Of a stretch of 64,000 nucleotides of DNA, positions 37,468 through 46,627 are shown in pieces. This DNA comes from Paenibacillus sp. FSL H7-0331 (GTDB taxonomy: Bacteria > Bacillota > Bacilli > Paenibacillales > NBRC-103111). The notes beneath the pieces were generated by a model. The model made no database searches. It was not told the origin of the DNA and saw nothing but the letters and a program-made list of their open reading frames with translations. Every line of letters starts with the position of its first letter. Positions within the stretch are counted from its first letter, which is position 1. The translations under genes and the position numbers were made by a program. Location: the NCBI RefSeq assembly GCF_001956045.1, contig NZ_MRTH01000038.1:15761-79760 (forward strand), given 5' to 3'.

Positions 37468-37965
37468 TCATTGGGCTTCCTCGTCGGCCGTGGGACCGTA
37501 GATACCCGGCACCGGAATATCGAGAAGCCGCAAGTATACCCCGAGCTGCGCCCGGTGGTGGATCATGTGGCTTAACCCGAAGGTGCGCAACGCCATCGCC
37601 CTCGGCTCGCGGAGGATGATATGGTCGCCGTGGCGCAGCGTCCATTCCTCGCCGAGCGTTTTCTCGTCGCATTCGGCGAGCAGCTCTTCAAACTTGCCAA
37701 CGTTCGCGTCGAACTCCTCCAGAACCTCAGCGCGTTTTACTAAAGGCTCCCGCCGTAGCGGCACAGTCGAAAGATCGAACTCCGTGTACTGAAAAATCGC
37801 GATTTGCCAGTTCAGCAGGTTGATCAGATGCGTGGCCAGCCCGCCAAGCGTCATCGATTTCTCGTGCGGCTTCCACGACATATGCTCCTCGGGCAAGCGT
37901 TCCAGAATGCGGCGCGTAGTGGCCAGTTCATGCGTTGCGTCGCCGACGATCAGTTGTTTGACCAT
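37468..37965 (-). CDS. DinB-family protein
   Basis: 165 aa four-helix-bundle protein. Metal-ligand His residues lie in LGGLATHLINLLNW and LSHMIHHRAQLGVYLRLL. Members include bacillithiol transferases and damage-inducible proteins of unknown activity. The coding sequence is visibly richer in G+C (GCG, CGC, CTC codons) than its AT-rich leader and neighbours, suggesting transfer. AAAGGATGG precedes the ATG. Confidence 0.82.
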   Translation of the reverse strand: MVKQLIVGDATHELATTRRILERLPEEHMSWKPHEKSMTLGGLATHLINLLNWQIAIFQYTEFDLSTVPLRREPLVKRAEVLEEFDANVGKFEELLAECDEKTLGEEWTLRHGDHIILREPRAMALRTFGLSHMIHHRAQLGVYLRLLDIPVPGIYGPTADEEAQ

Positions 37966-38181
37966 AAATTACCATCCTTTTTTATAGTTTATCATACTAT
38001 AAATTCCAGTCGAGAGGAAAGCTCTCAGGTTAACCGACTATGATATTACGCTATCCTGCCCGAGAGCTGAATAACAGCATGCCTTCTCATTCCAGCATAA
38101 CCCATTTTTTCCTTCTATACAATTCGGTTGGAGATGGGACTATGTTCTTGACATTCCAATTCTAGCAAAGCTATTGCTTTT

Positions 38182-38724
38182 TTATAGTGTTTGATTCTGA
38201 CATTTCCTTAAAATACACTGAACGACACCATTCATTCGATGGTCGAGCAAAGAACCGTACGGGTACAACGCCGACTGATTCAACGTCGCTAAAAAAGACG
38301 ATGGTCGCTCGTAACTAATTATGGCCCCAGCTGGATTACCGTTATCATAAAGACAAACCCGGAACGGCACAAACAAACTGGCTCTTATATCAATCGTGAG
38401 GATCGGTTCGGCGACGACTCCATTACCGACGATATACAGAACGCATTTTTTTATACCGTTATGAAGCGAAACCAGCCGGCCTTGATCGATTTTGGAGAAG
38501 ATCATTAACCCGTGGGAGCCAGCCATTTGATCGAATGCTTGCTGTACCTTATCCCAGGAAGCATGCTCTTTAACGAGCGCGGTTTCGGCGTCCCTATCCC
38601 AATGCCCCATTTTCCGCTCGAACGCAGTCACAAGCGCCTCATAGCTCAACCCCGTAGGTATATCTTCGCGGACGGTCGTAAGCCACGAAACCATTTTGTA
38701 AGGAATAAAAGGACCGTTTGCCAT
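38182..38724 (-). CDS. DUF302-domain protein
   Basis: 180 aa. The DUF302 signature runs through FSKIDQGRLVSLHNGIKKCVLYIVGNGVVAEPILTIDIRASLFVPFRVCLYDNGNPAGAIISYERPSSFLATL. An extra N-terminal segment of about 60 residues (PYKMVSWLTTVREDIPTGLSYEALVTAFERKMG) precedes it. Function of the domain is not known. GGGGAGGA precedes the ATG. Confidence 0.7.
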   Translation of the reverse strand: MANGPFIPYKMVSWLTTVREDIPTGLSYEALVTAFERKMGHWDRDAETALVKEHASWDKVQQAFDQMAGSHGLMIFSKIDQGRLVSLHNGIKKCVLYIVGNGVVAEPILTIDIRASLFVPFRVCLYDNGNPAGAIISYERPSSFLATLNQSALYPYGSLLDHRMNGVVQCILRKCQNQTL

Positions 38725-39066
38725 TATATCGGAATCCTCCCCTGTTAATCATTTCTTACCAACATTGTATTCCTTTGCATTATCTGCAAGAACGATGTAG
38801 GGGCAAGAGGCAACCGCCTTTATTTTGTGATCGGATTCTTTTCGTTTGCAGCCAATGCGGCTTAATTTTGCGGGAATATGCCAACGAACCGGGTAAGTTA
38901 AAGTAGAACTTGAGCTGAAAGTACCTCGTACGAAAACGATTCAACTAACAGAGAAAACGAGTAGCAGGAAGCGGTGGAACAGATGAATAAGCGGCAACGA
39001 TTAAAATAGATACCTTCCATCTGGATTATTGCTAAAAAAAAGCACTCCAGCGGTTCGTATTATAGC
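38725..39066. other. Accessory intergenic region with no clear gene
   Basis: Nothing with a convincing start or family. Read on the plus strand near 38834-38900, a short stretch translates to FVCSQCGLILREYANEPGKLK, a possible decayed zinc-ribbon remnant, with no ribosome site. Looks like debris beside the transposase and the AT-rich transporter. Confidence 0.3.
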
Positions 39067-39321
39067 TTGTATGCAATAGCTTGGAAGCGTCGTAGACGAT
39101 TAAGCTGGGAGGGCTGGGAGCCGCTTGAGGATTTGCTGCAATTTCGTATTCCCTTAAAGCGAAAAGCCGGAGCTCGAAAATCCTCATCTCAGCCTTGCGC
39201 CAAGGTTGCAAAAAAGGCACGGTTTCTTCATTTGAATGAAGCGCAGCATGCTGAGCTGAAGCAGACATTTTCCAAAAAACGCTGGAGATCTTTTATGATC
39301 GCATATGAGCACAAAACGTAG
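39067..39321 (+). CDS. Orphan basic ORF, unknown
   Basis: 84 codons from ATG 39067, highly basic (Arg/Lys runs KRRRR, KRKAGARKSSS, SKKRWRS). The frame is open further left to about 39020 without a start, so this may be the 3' part of a truncated gene. No ribosome site seen and no family recognised. Reported because it fills an otherwise empty gap. Confidence 0.3.
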   Translation: MYAIAWKRRRRLSWEGWEPLEDLLQFRIPLKRKAGARKSSSQPCAKVAKKARFLHLNEAQHAELKQTFSKKRWRSFMIAYEHKT

Positions 39322-39529
39322 GTAGTAAGCCTAAAATTCTTGTTACGACGAATACCCTAAGCAACAAAATTCGTGTAAAATAAAATTATTCTTTTGAAAG
39401 TGAGCTGAAAACTGATGATGTGGTCACCACTATTTGAAAATGATGTGCCTGTAGCTATTCTCCCTTAACGGTAGAAAAACTACATCTCCGTTAAGGACAG
39501 GAATTGTCTAGAACAACGGAGGGTACAAA

Positions 39530-40402
39530 ATGAAAAACACCTTATTAGGTTCTTTGTATTTATCACTCGCTGCAAGTATTTGGGGCGGGATGTATGTTGT
39601 GGTAAAACATGTGGTAGACTTTGTGCCACCACTTGAATTAGTATGGATTCGCTATGTAATTGCGATTTTTGCATTGCTAATTATTGGTGTTGTAACCAAA
39701 CAATCATGGCGTATTGAAAAACGAGACTTTCTATTAATTTTCATGATTGGACTTATTGGAAATACAATTTCTATCATAACTCAAGAAGTGGGTACGATGC
39801 TTTCTACTGCACAAATGGGTGCTATTATTACTTCAACGACACCTGCATTCATAGTACTATTTGCGCGTATTATTTTAAAAGTAAAAATTACTTTTAAAAA
39901 AGCAATATCTATTATATTAGCAACAATCGGTGTCGCCACTATTGTCGGAAATGCCGATATTGATCCATCTCTTCAGCTGGGTGGTGTATCACTGCTTATT
40001 GCAGCACTTACTTGGGCGCTTATGTCTGTTCTTATTAAATGGATACCCAGCCAATATTCACAAATTGTCGTAACGTTCTATACTACGGTTGTAGCAATTG
40101 TTTTACTTACACCTTTTACAATTAGCCGATTACCTGAGCTTGATGTTCAAGCCATGATGCATCCATCTATTTGGGGCGGTCTTTTGTACTTGGGAATTGT
40201 TTCGACAGCATGTGCCTTTTTACTGTGGAATCGTGGACTGAGAATGGTTAACGCTTCAAGTGGCGGATTATTTTTCTTTTTCCAACCTATAGTCGGTACT
40301 TTTTTAGGGTGGTTATTATTAGGTGAACAAATTGGCTTGTCCTTTTGGATAGGTACTATATTAATTTTTATTGGTGTACTATTAGTCATTCGAGAACAAT
40401 GA
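39530..40402 (+). CDS. EamA/DMT-family transporter, AT-rich
   Basis: 290 aa, ten helices in two EamA repeats (LYLSLAASIWGGMYVVVKHV and VSLLIAALTWALMSVLIKWIP); FLLWNRGLRMVNASSGGLFFFFQPIVGTFLGWLLLGE is the classic last-repeat ending. CGGAGGG precedes the ATG. Codon use is AT-biased (ATT, TTA, ACA, GTA) compared with the other DMT gene at 31834, consistent with acquisition from a lower-GC bacillus. Substrate unknown. Confidence 0.85.
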   Translation: MKNTLLGSLYLSLAASIWGGMYVVVKHVVDFVPPLELVWIRYVIAIFALLIIGVVTKQSWRIEKRDFLLIFMIGLIGNTISIITQEVGTMLSTAQMGAIITSTTPAFIVLFARIILKVKITFKKAISIILATIGVATIVGNADIDPSLQLGGVSLLIAALTWALMSVLIKWIPSQYSQIVVTFYTTVVAIVLLTPFTISRLPELDVQAMMHPSIWGGLLYLGIVSTACAFLLWNRGLRMVNASSGGLFFFFQPIVGTFLGWLLLGEQIGLSFWIGTILIFIGVLLVIREQ

Positions 40403-40542
40403 TCAAAACTTTGCTATTCAAGGTCTATTATAACGGTGAGTTGATGAAGCTGTACAAAAGCAGTGTAGACGGTGAGGATTATGCCAAAACCTTTACCGGA
40501 CATTTTGAGGATATTCCGTCAACACCGAAGGTAACGAATTAG
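40399..40542 (+). CDS. Short ORF overlapping the DMT gene, unknown
   Basis: 47 codons (MIKTLLFKVYYNGELMKLYKSSVDGEDYAKTFTGHF...) starting at the ATGA overlap with the transporter stop. The overlap is typical of translational coupling, but a gene remnant at the junction of an acquired segment is equally possible. No family recognised. Confidence 0.35.
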   Translation: MIKTLLFKVYYNGELMKLYKSSVDGEDYAKTFTGHFEDIPSTPKVTN

Positions 40543-40578
40543 GTAACAAATCCAATCCTTTCCATGAGTGAAAATGAC

Positions 40579-40606
40579 AAAGGAGCTGCCGCGGCAGCTC
40601 CTTTGT
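40579..40606. terminator. Strong palindrome, likely bidirectional terminator
   Basis: AAAGGAGCTGCC/GGCAGCTCCTTT, 12-bp perfect stem, between the short ORF and the ABC exporter; flanking T-runs are short. Confidence 0.6.
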
Positions 40607-40622
40607 GCATACTTATTATCTG

Positions 40623-42737
40623 TTACCTCGCAGTCAGCAAAGGTTTTTGCTCTTTAAATTGCAGCTCATACAATCGGTGATAGTAGCCGCGCTGCGCCAA
40701 TAATTGATAATGATTGCCGATTTCCCTTAGCTTGCCCTTATGCATAACGATAATTTGATCTGCATGCTGAATCGTGGACAACCGGTGGGCAACAATGACG
40801 GTCGTACGACCAGCGGATATATTATGCAGCGCATTCTGCACGACCAGTTCTGTCTCGGTATCGATATTGGAGGTTGCCTCATCCAGGATCAAAATTTGCG
40901 GTTTGAAGGCAATAGCCCGAGCGAATGATAACAGCTGCCGCTGTCCGAGCGATAGATTGATACCTCGTTCACCCAGTATCGTCTCATAGCCATTCGGCAA
41001 GGTTTGAATGTAATCATCCATATGAACCATCTTCGCTGCCTGGACAACCTGCTCTTGCGTAATGCTCGTATTGTTCAGACGAATATTCGATGAGATATCG
41101 CCAGTGAACAGGAATACATCCTGCTGAACAATACTGATACAGTGACGGAGCTCATCCAACGGAATGTCGCGTATGTCGATACCGTCCAGACGAATGCTGC
41201 CCTTTTGAATATCGTAGAAGCGATTGATAAGCTGGATAATTGAGCTTTTGCCAGCACCTGTTGCACCTACGAAGGCAATTGTTTGTCCAGGATGGATCGT
41301 GAAGCTGACATCCTTCAATACCCAATCCTCATTATTGTAAGCAAACCACACATGCTCGAACGTAATTTCACCGCGAACCGCTGCAGGCAGACTGGTTGTC
41401 TGTACAGCATCGACGATGGATGGTTTCTCGTCCAGCATCTCGAAGATCCGCTCCGCACCTACCATAGCGGTCTGGATTTGGTTATATTTCTCGGCAAGAC
41501 TTAACAAGGGCTGAAAGAACTGTCGAACATAGTGCGTAAAGGCGTACACGATACCAAACGTTATACTGCCGTCAATCACACTGCCGCCTCCATACCAGAG
41601 GAGCAAGGCGATCGATAAATTCCCCATAAACCCAATGGTCGGCTGAAATATCGAGTTAATTACCGTTCCACGCATCCCTGCACGATAGTAATCGTTATTA
41701 TGTTTATCGAATTGTTCACCCTGCCGTTCCTCACGGATGAACAGTTGGGTTATACGAATACCGGACAGGTTCTCAGCCAAAAATGAATTCAGTCTGGACA
41801 AAATAACTCGGCTTGTTCGCTGCGCTTCCCGCATCATTCGGCGGAACCAGAAGGTCATTACAGCCAGCACCGGAATGACTGCAAAGGAAAGCAGCGCCAG
41901 CTTCATACTCATTTGCATCATGATCAGGACAATGCCCAGCAGTGTAATAACATCTTTAATCAGGTTTACGATAACCTGAGAGTATAACTGGTTTAATGCC
42001 TCTGTATCCTGAGTGACCCTGACTACAAGCCGGCCCACCGGATTTCTGTCAAAATAGGACATCGACATCCGGCTCAGATGCTTGAACAGCATGTCGCGGA
42101 TATTAAAAATAATTCGCTGACCCGTATACTGCAGCAGGTTGCTTTGCAAATAACTGAGTAGGGCAGCAGCGGTTACCGTGAGTAAAAACAAAACTCCAAT
42201 TTTGGCAAAGCCGATATAATCCTGCTTACGAAACAAGCCCATCATAGTTTCGTCTAGCGGTACAGCTTCGTAGATCTGATTTTCAGCAGAAATTCTTACC
42301 TTACCGGTCCCATCATCAGGCAGCAGCTTGACTTCACTCTCCTGAGTGGTTTTCCAGCCCTCTATCATATAATCCTTGTTGTCCACACTTACAATCTGAG
42401 CCTTCACTGCGCCCTGAGGAAATTTTCCCGCTTCGACATCCGAAGGTTCAATTCTTACATAATCGCGTCCATTCCATGTCGTGACCGGATCGAATACTTG
42501 CAGCTGCTGTCCCTGCGCGCTTTCCATGGATAACATCGGCTTATTTAATCCATTAATATGTCCATCAATCGCTATTTTCATCAAGTAAGGTCTTGCCAAA
42601 TCGGAAACGACGATCAAAAAGGCCAGCACGATACAGAATACAATCATTTTCCAATAAGGCTTGGCGTAAGACATCAGTCTGGAAAAGAGCTGGCTGTCCT
42701 TCATGTGCTTGAGATCTTGTTCTGTGTGGATATTCAT
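40623..42737 (-). CDS. Heterodimeric ABC exporter half, YheH/BmrD-like (catalytic Glu intact)
   Basis: 704 aa: six-helix exporter domain with an extra extracytoplasmic insert at about residues 65-160, then the nucleotide-binding domain with Walker A VGATGAGKSSIIQL, Walker B ILILDEATSNID (catalytic Glu present) and a non-canonical signature INLSLGQRQLLSF. In BmrCD-type multidrug exporters one partner keeps the catalytic Glu and the other supplies the good signature. Its first four bases overlap the end of the partner gene (ATGA). Confidence 0.9.
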   Translation of the reverse strand: MNIHTEQDLKHMKDSQLFSRLMSYAKPYWKMIVFCIVLAFLIVVSDLARPYLMKIAIDGHINGLNKPMLSMESAQGQQLQVFDPVTTWNGRDYVRIEPSDVEAGKFPQGAVKAQIVSVDNKDYMIEGWKTTQESEVKLLPDDGTGKVRISAENQIYEAVPLDETMMGLFRKQDYIGFAKIGVLFLLTVTAAALLSYLQSNLLQYTGQRIIFNIRDMLFKHLSRMSMSYFDRNPVGRLVVRVTQDTEALNQLYSQVIVNLIKDVITLLGIVLIMMQMSMKLALLSFAVIPVLAVMTFWFRRMMREAQRTSRVILSRLNSFLAENLSGIRITQLFIREERQGEQFDKHNNDYYRAGMRGTVINSIFQPTIGFMGNLSIALLLWYGGGSVIDGSITFGIVYAFTHYVRQFFQPLLSLAEKYNQIQTAMVGAERIFEMLDEKPSIVDAVQTTSLPAAVRGEITFEHVWFAYNNEDWVLKDVSFTIHPGQTIAFVGATGAGKSSIIQLINRFYDIQKGSIRLDGIDIRDIPLDELRHCISIVQQDVFLFTGDISSNIRLNNTSITQEQVVQAAKMVHMDDYIQTLPNGYETILGERGINLSLGQRQLLSFARAIAFKPQILILDEATSNIDTETELVVQNALHNISAGRTTVIVAHRLSTIQHADQIIVMHKGKLREIGNHYQLLAQRGYYHRLYELQFKEQKPLLTAR

Positions 42738-44545
42738 AGGCTGGCCCCTTCCTGAAGCACGGCAGCTTGCAGCCGTTCCATATCCTGTCCATCCTGGCGC
42801 TCTGCTTCCTGGTCGAGCTGCTGCTTATGATGTAAATCCGCATATAACCCATTGCGACGAAGCAGCTGTTCATGAGTACCGCGCTCTATAATTTTCCCTT
42901 CGTCCATGACGACAATCTGATCGGCTCCCTGAACCGATGAAATTCGGTGCCCGATAATGATCGTTGTCCGTTTGTTCATCACCGATTTCAAGCCTTCCAG
43001 TATCAAATCCTCCGTGATCGTATCGACGGCCGACAAGCTGTCATCGAAGATGAGAATTGACGGTTTTTTAATAATCGCTCTAGCAATACTCACCCGTTGA
43101 CGCTGTCCTCCTGATAATGATACGCCACGCTCCCCGAGAGTCGTTTCGAACTGATCCGGAAATTCCACAATATTTTCATACACCTGGGCCACCTTGGATG
43201 CTTCCACAACCTGCTCGTCCGTATATGGATTCGGGTCAAAACCAATATTATCGCGAATGGTCGAGGAGAACAGAAATTGATCCTGCGGTACGATACCTAT
43301 CTGTCCGCGAAGCGTGGTTAACGGGATTTCGTGAATATCATGACCGTCTATGAATAAGGTTCCCACTGGCGGATTATGCAATCTGACCAATAAATTGGTT
43401 AGTGTGCTTTTACCGCTGCCCACCCGACCTACGATAGCGAGGCTGCTGCCCTTTGGCACCTTCAAGGATATATTTTTCAGCATGGGCCGATCCTCTTCCT
43501 CGGGATAAGCAAAGGTCAAATCACGAAACTCAATTTCGCCCTCGATATGCTGGATATCCTGATTAGCGACCATATCATCAATAACCTGCGGCTGTGTATT
43601 AAAAATCTCCATGATGCGTACTTCCGACGCTTTTCCGCGCTGCATCAGGTTCACGACCTTGCCCAAATTCTCAATCGGACCCATCAACAGAGACAGATAG
43701 GTGTTAAAAGCAACGAATTGACCGAGTGTTATTACATGATTGAGCACCATCACCCCACCCATGACGACCGATACCAAAAAGCTGAATCCGACAATGCCCG
43801 TACTTAAGGAGCCAAATAATGAGTTGGTCCGAACAAAAATCCGGTTCATTTTGACAGCGTGTTCATTGTCTTTTTCGAACAGCTTCTGCTCCTCTTTTTC
43901 TTGGACATAAGCCTTTACGACCCGAATACCCGCCGTAAACTCCTGGACGCGGCTTGTTAAATCGGAGATCGCACTTTGCATGTCAGCCGATTGCTTTTGA
44001 ATGCGGCCATTAAAGCGATAAGCCAGAATACTAAGCAGCGGCAAGGGAAGCATGGTTACCAGTGTCAGCCAAGGATTGACTGTCGTTACCATCGCAACAA
44101 CCGAGACGGCAATCAGCAGAATGGCTTCCATAATATTAAAGTATCCTTGCATCGTTACCTCGCGAATAACGCCGACATCACTGATCGCATGTGACATCAG
44201 ATCACCGATCCGTTGATTATTGAAATACTGGGCCGACAGCTTTTCCCAATGCTTGAACAAATCGCCGCGAACACGTGTCTCCAGCATTCTCGATAAACGA
44301 AATAGATAAATACGGCTGGTGGAGCGAAAGAAGGCAATCCCAAGTCCAATCACGACCATCCAGACAGCAAATTGAATCGTTTCCTGAACATTCAGAAGCG
44401 AGCTCTGCAGCTTATCGGTAAATTGCCCCAAAAGCACAGGTATCAATAATTGCAGTAAACTTGAAATGGACAATAATGCAAATCCGATCAGGTAGGACCA
44501 TCGATAATTCTTAATATGATTCCAAAAAATTGTTGTTCTCTCCAT
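42734..44545 (-). CDS. Heterodimeric ABC exporter half, YheI/BmrC-like (degenerate Walker B)
   Basis: 603 aa: six-helix domain (NHIKNYRWSYLIGFALLSISSLLQLLIPVLLGQFTDKL...), Walker A VGRVGSGKSTLTNL, canonical signature VSLSGGQRQRVSIARA, and Walker B ending LIFDDSLSAVD, in which Asp replaces the catalytic Glu. This is the mirror image of the downstream partner, so the pair makes one consensus and one degenerate ATP site. GGGGGG six bases upstream supports the ATG at 44545. Likely multidrug or lipid exporter. Confidence 0.9.
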   Translation of the reverse strand: MERTTIFWNHIKNYRWSYLIGFALLSISSLLQLLIPVLLGQFTDKLQSSLLNVQETIQFAVWMVVIGLGIAFFRSTSRIYLFRLSRMLETRVRGDLFKHWEKLSAQYFNNQRIGDLMSHAISDVGVIREVTMQGYFNIMEAILLIAVSVVAMVTTVNPWLTLVTMLPLPLLSILAYRFNGRIQKQSADMQSAISDLTSRVQEFTAGIRVVKAYVQEKEEQKLFEKDNEHAVKMNRIFVRTNSLFGSLSTGIVGFSFLVSVVMGGVMVLNHVITLGQFVAFNTYLSLLMGPIENLGKVVNLMQRGKASEVRIMEIFNTQPQVIDDMVANQDIQHIEGEIEFRDLTFAYPEEEDRPMLKNISLKVPKGSSLAIVGRVGSGKSTLTNLLVRLHNPPVGTLFIDGHDIHEIPLTTLRGQIGIVPQDQFLFSSTIRDNIGFDPNPYTDEQVVEASKVAQVYENIVEFPDQFETTLGERGVSLSGGQRQRVSIARAIIKKPSILIFDDSLSAVDTITEDLILEGLKSVMNKRTTIIIGHRISSVQGADQIVVMDEGKIIERGTHEQLLRRNGLYADLHHKQQLDQEAERQDGQDMERLQAAVLQEGASL

Positions 44546-44666
44546 CTGTATCCCCCCGCGTGTTCCCACTATTATCAGCTACTTTAACCGATCCATTAAT
44601 TAACTATAGTAAGATTACCGCGATTAATATAAAGTTACCATGGATTTATTGATCTCATATTATGGA

Positions 44667-44996
44667 CTATCTAACTTTTTCAAAATGCCAAATATTTATT
44701 TTGGAAACGCCGCCTTGAATCCAAGTATCCAAGCAGTGCCATTCAATCGTGCGATAACGAACTGTAGCCTCATTCTCCATATCTGCCGATTGATTCGTGC
44801 CACTCTTTCTCATCTGCTTCATATGTAAGAACGTTTCACGTGTCCAGCCACTCCAAACCTCAATAAACAAGCCAGGCTGATCTACGCCTTCGAGCAGTTC
44901 CAGCTCTGGGCACTTGTCACTGACAATTTGAATCCACTGTGAATAAACTGACCTGTGTTGGGGTAATATTTGATATTCAACAAAAACTTTGGACAT
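44667..44996 (-). CDS. Conserved-looking small protein, possible alpha+beta-barrel, unknown
   Basis: 109 aa soluble protein beginning SKVFVEYQILPQHRSVYSQWIQIV and containing LLEGVDQPGLFIEVWSGWTRETFLHMKQMRK and Trp-rich WHCLDTWIQGGVSKINIWHFEK. Secondary-structure feel is of a dimeric alpha/beta barrel. TAGGTGA precedes the ATG at 44996. It lies upstream of the ABC exporter on the same strand, 121 bases away, so a shared transcript is possible. Confidence 0.6.
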   Translation of the reverse strand: MSKVFVEYQILPQHRSVYSQWIQIVSDKCPELELLEGVDQPGLFIEVWSGWTRETFLHMKQMRKSGTNQSADMENEATVRYRTIEWHCLDTWIQGGVSKINIWHFEKVR

Positions 44997-45055
44997 TTTT
45001 TCACCTACCAAGCTTTATTTTAAATCAAAAAATGATACACTAAAATGAAACCATT

Positions 45056-45097
45056 GCTTACGAAGTCAGTTTTGCATACGCAAAACTTTTAGGAGGA
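45056..45097 (+). repeat. Hairpin-SD repeat (R2) before the yfhP-like gene
   Basis: GCTTACGAAGTC, hairpin AGTTTTGCATACGCAAAACT (45068-45087; loop one base longer than at urtC), then TTTTAGGAGG, the Shine-Dalgarno. Confidence 0.88.
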
Positions 45098-45103
45098 AAC
45101 CCC

Positions 45104-46084
45104 ATGGATAGTGGAACACATCTAGTAATTGGATTCGGGTTGGCCGGACTGGCTTATATTGATCCTGTTGTAGCGGCAAATCCTGTGCTTTCCACAGCCA
45201 TACTCATCGGGACTGTTGTCGGGTCGCAAGCACCCGATATGGACACGCTCTTGCGTTTCAAGAGCAATGCCGCTTATATCAAAAATCACCGCGGACGCTC
45301 ACACTCCATCCCTGCTGTGCTCATTTGGACGGCTCTTATTACGCTCGTATTAATGCTTTTGTTCGACGGCTTGCCTTTGGCTCATGTTGCCCTGTGGGTA
45401 TTCATCGCGGTCGCCTTCCATGTGTTTACAGATTTATTCAATACATATGGAACTCAGGCATTCAGGCCATTTACGGAAAAGTGGATTGCCTGGAACATTA
45501 TCCATATTTTTGATCCGTTTATTTTCGTCTCTCATATCGTAGCGATTTTATTATGGGCTGTCCATCTGGCTGCACCTGAGATTATTTTCCCTATTTTATA
45601 TGCGTGCCTGGCAGTGTATTATATATGGAGATCATGGTGGCATCATAGGCTGGAATCCAATCTGTATCACAAGGACCCCGATTATCATCCTGGTGATCGT
45701 TATATCTTGATTCCAACCTTTAACCTGAACTTTTGGCAAATTGTCAAAACAAAGAGTGATGGACGTTTTGCACTTGGTGAATACAAAAACAACCAGATCA
45801 AATGGATTGATGAAGTGTCCTGCACCTCACACCCTGCTGTTGAGGCATCCAGGCAGCACAGTGACATTGCCGCATTCCTGTACTTCACTTCGTTCGCCTG
45901 CTCGGATTTACGCAGTCATGACTGGGGCTATGAGGTACGATGGGCCGATGTGCGCTATCGTCACCGCAAGCAGTACCCTTTCGTCGCAGTATTGCTGCTG
46001 GATAATGAATTGAACCCGATTGATTCTTATGTAGGCTGGGTCAATGACACACGTCTGGAGAAAAAGCTGAGGGTCAACACCTGA
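45104..46084 (+). CDS. YfhP-like membrane-bound metal-dependent hydrolase family protein
   Basis: 326 aa of the DUF457/YdjM family. MDSGTHLVIGFGLAGLAYI and GSQAPDMDTLLRF, NHRGRSHSIPAV and AFHVFTDLFNTYGTQ give the conserved His/Asp metal-ligand pattern within four to five membrane segments; a soluble C-terminal domain follows from about residue 195. Biochemical activity is unproven in the family; Bacillus YfhP is reported as a regulator. The Shine-Dalgarno is supplied by an R2 repeat. Confidence 0.85.
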   Translation: MDSGTHLVIGFGLAGLAYIDPVVAANPVLSTAILIGTVVGSQAPDMDTLLRFKSNAAYIKNHRGRSHSIPAVLIWTALITLVLMLLFDGLPLAHVALWVFIAVAFHVFTDLFNTYGTQAFRPFTEKWIAWNIIHIFDPFIFVSHIVAILLWAVHLAAPEIIFPILYACLAVYYIWRSWWHHRLESNLYHKDPDYHPGDRYILIPTFNLNFWQIVKTKSDGRFALGEYKNNQIKWIDEVSCTSHPAVEASRQHSDIAAFLYFTSFACSDLRSHDWGYEVRWADVRYRHRKQYPFVAVLLLDNELNPIDSYVGWVNDTRLEKKLRVNT

Positions 46085-46129
46085 TAGCTGATTTACAGCA
46101 ATGATTGTCACCTGGACATGATGACTTCC

Positions 46130-46152
46130 GGGCTGCTGCGGCAGCCCTTTCG
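46130..46152 (+). terminator. Terminator after the yfhP-like gene
   Basis: GGGCTGC/GCAGCCC stem with a TGCG loop, then TTTCGTT. Confidence 0.75.
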
Positions 46153-46192
46153 TTATGATGATGGCCGATCTCAATTGGCTTATGAAACGATT

Positions 46193-46222
46193 AAAAAGCC
46201 CAAGGATACAAGATCCTTGAGC
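46193..46222 (-). terminator. Terminator of the SASP gene
   Basis: Minus strand GCTCAAGGAT/ATCCTTGGGC with CTTGT loop, followed by TTTTTAA. Confidence 0.87.
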
Positions 46223-46242
46223 TTCTATTGAAATTCGATGCC

Positions 46243-46473
46243 CTATGAGCGAGATTGTCCGCCTGCCAAAGATTGCTCTGCAATTTGTACCAGACGACGA
46301 GTAATATGGCCACCAATTGCGCCTGTATCACGAGTTGCCATGTAACCGTAATAGCCATCCTGAGGAATTTGGATACCCAATTCTTGGGCAACCTCATACT
46401 TTAATTGCTCTAGTGCAGAAGATGCCTGCGGTACCACCAATACATTACTGTTACGGGATTGTCCTTGTGCCAT
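46243..46473 (-). CDS. Alpha/beta-type small acid-soluble spore protein (copy 1)
   Basis: 76 aa DNA-binding spore protein that coats and protects spore DNA. The N-terminal GPR protease site is KYEVAQELGI, and the second signature is DTGAIGGHITRRLVQIAEQSL. GAGAGGAG precedes the ATG at 46473; the longer frame to 46668 is spurious. A near-identical paralogue lies at 56535. Confidence 0.95.
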   Translation of the reverse strand: MAQGQSRNSNVLVVPQASSALEQLKYEVAQELGIQIPQDGYYGYMATRDTGAIGGHITRRLVQIAEQSLAGGQSRS

Positions 46474-46627
46474 GATAATCAGCACTCCTCTCAAATCTGA
46501 ATGAATAGCTTTGATGTATTTGCAAGCTTGCAAACTTATTATGTGACATCTGATAAAAAGTATACGCACCTGCTGAAAAATGTTTTTTAGATTTTCAAAT
46601 ATTCGTAAAAGAGGCGGAATTCCAACA

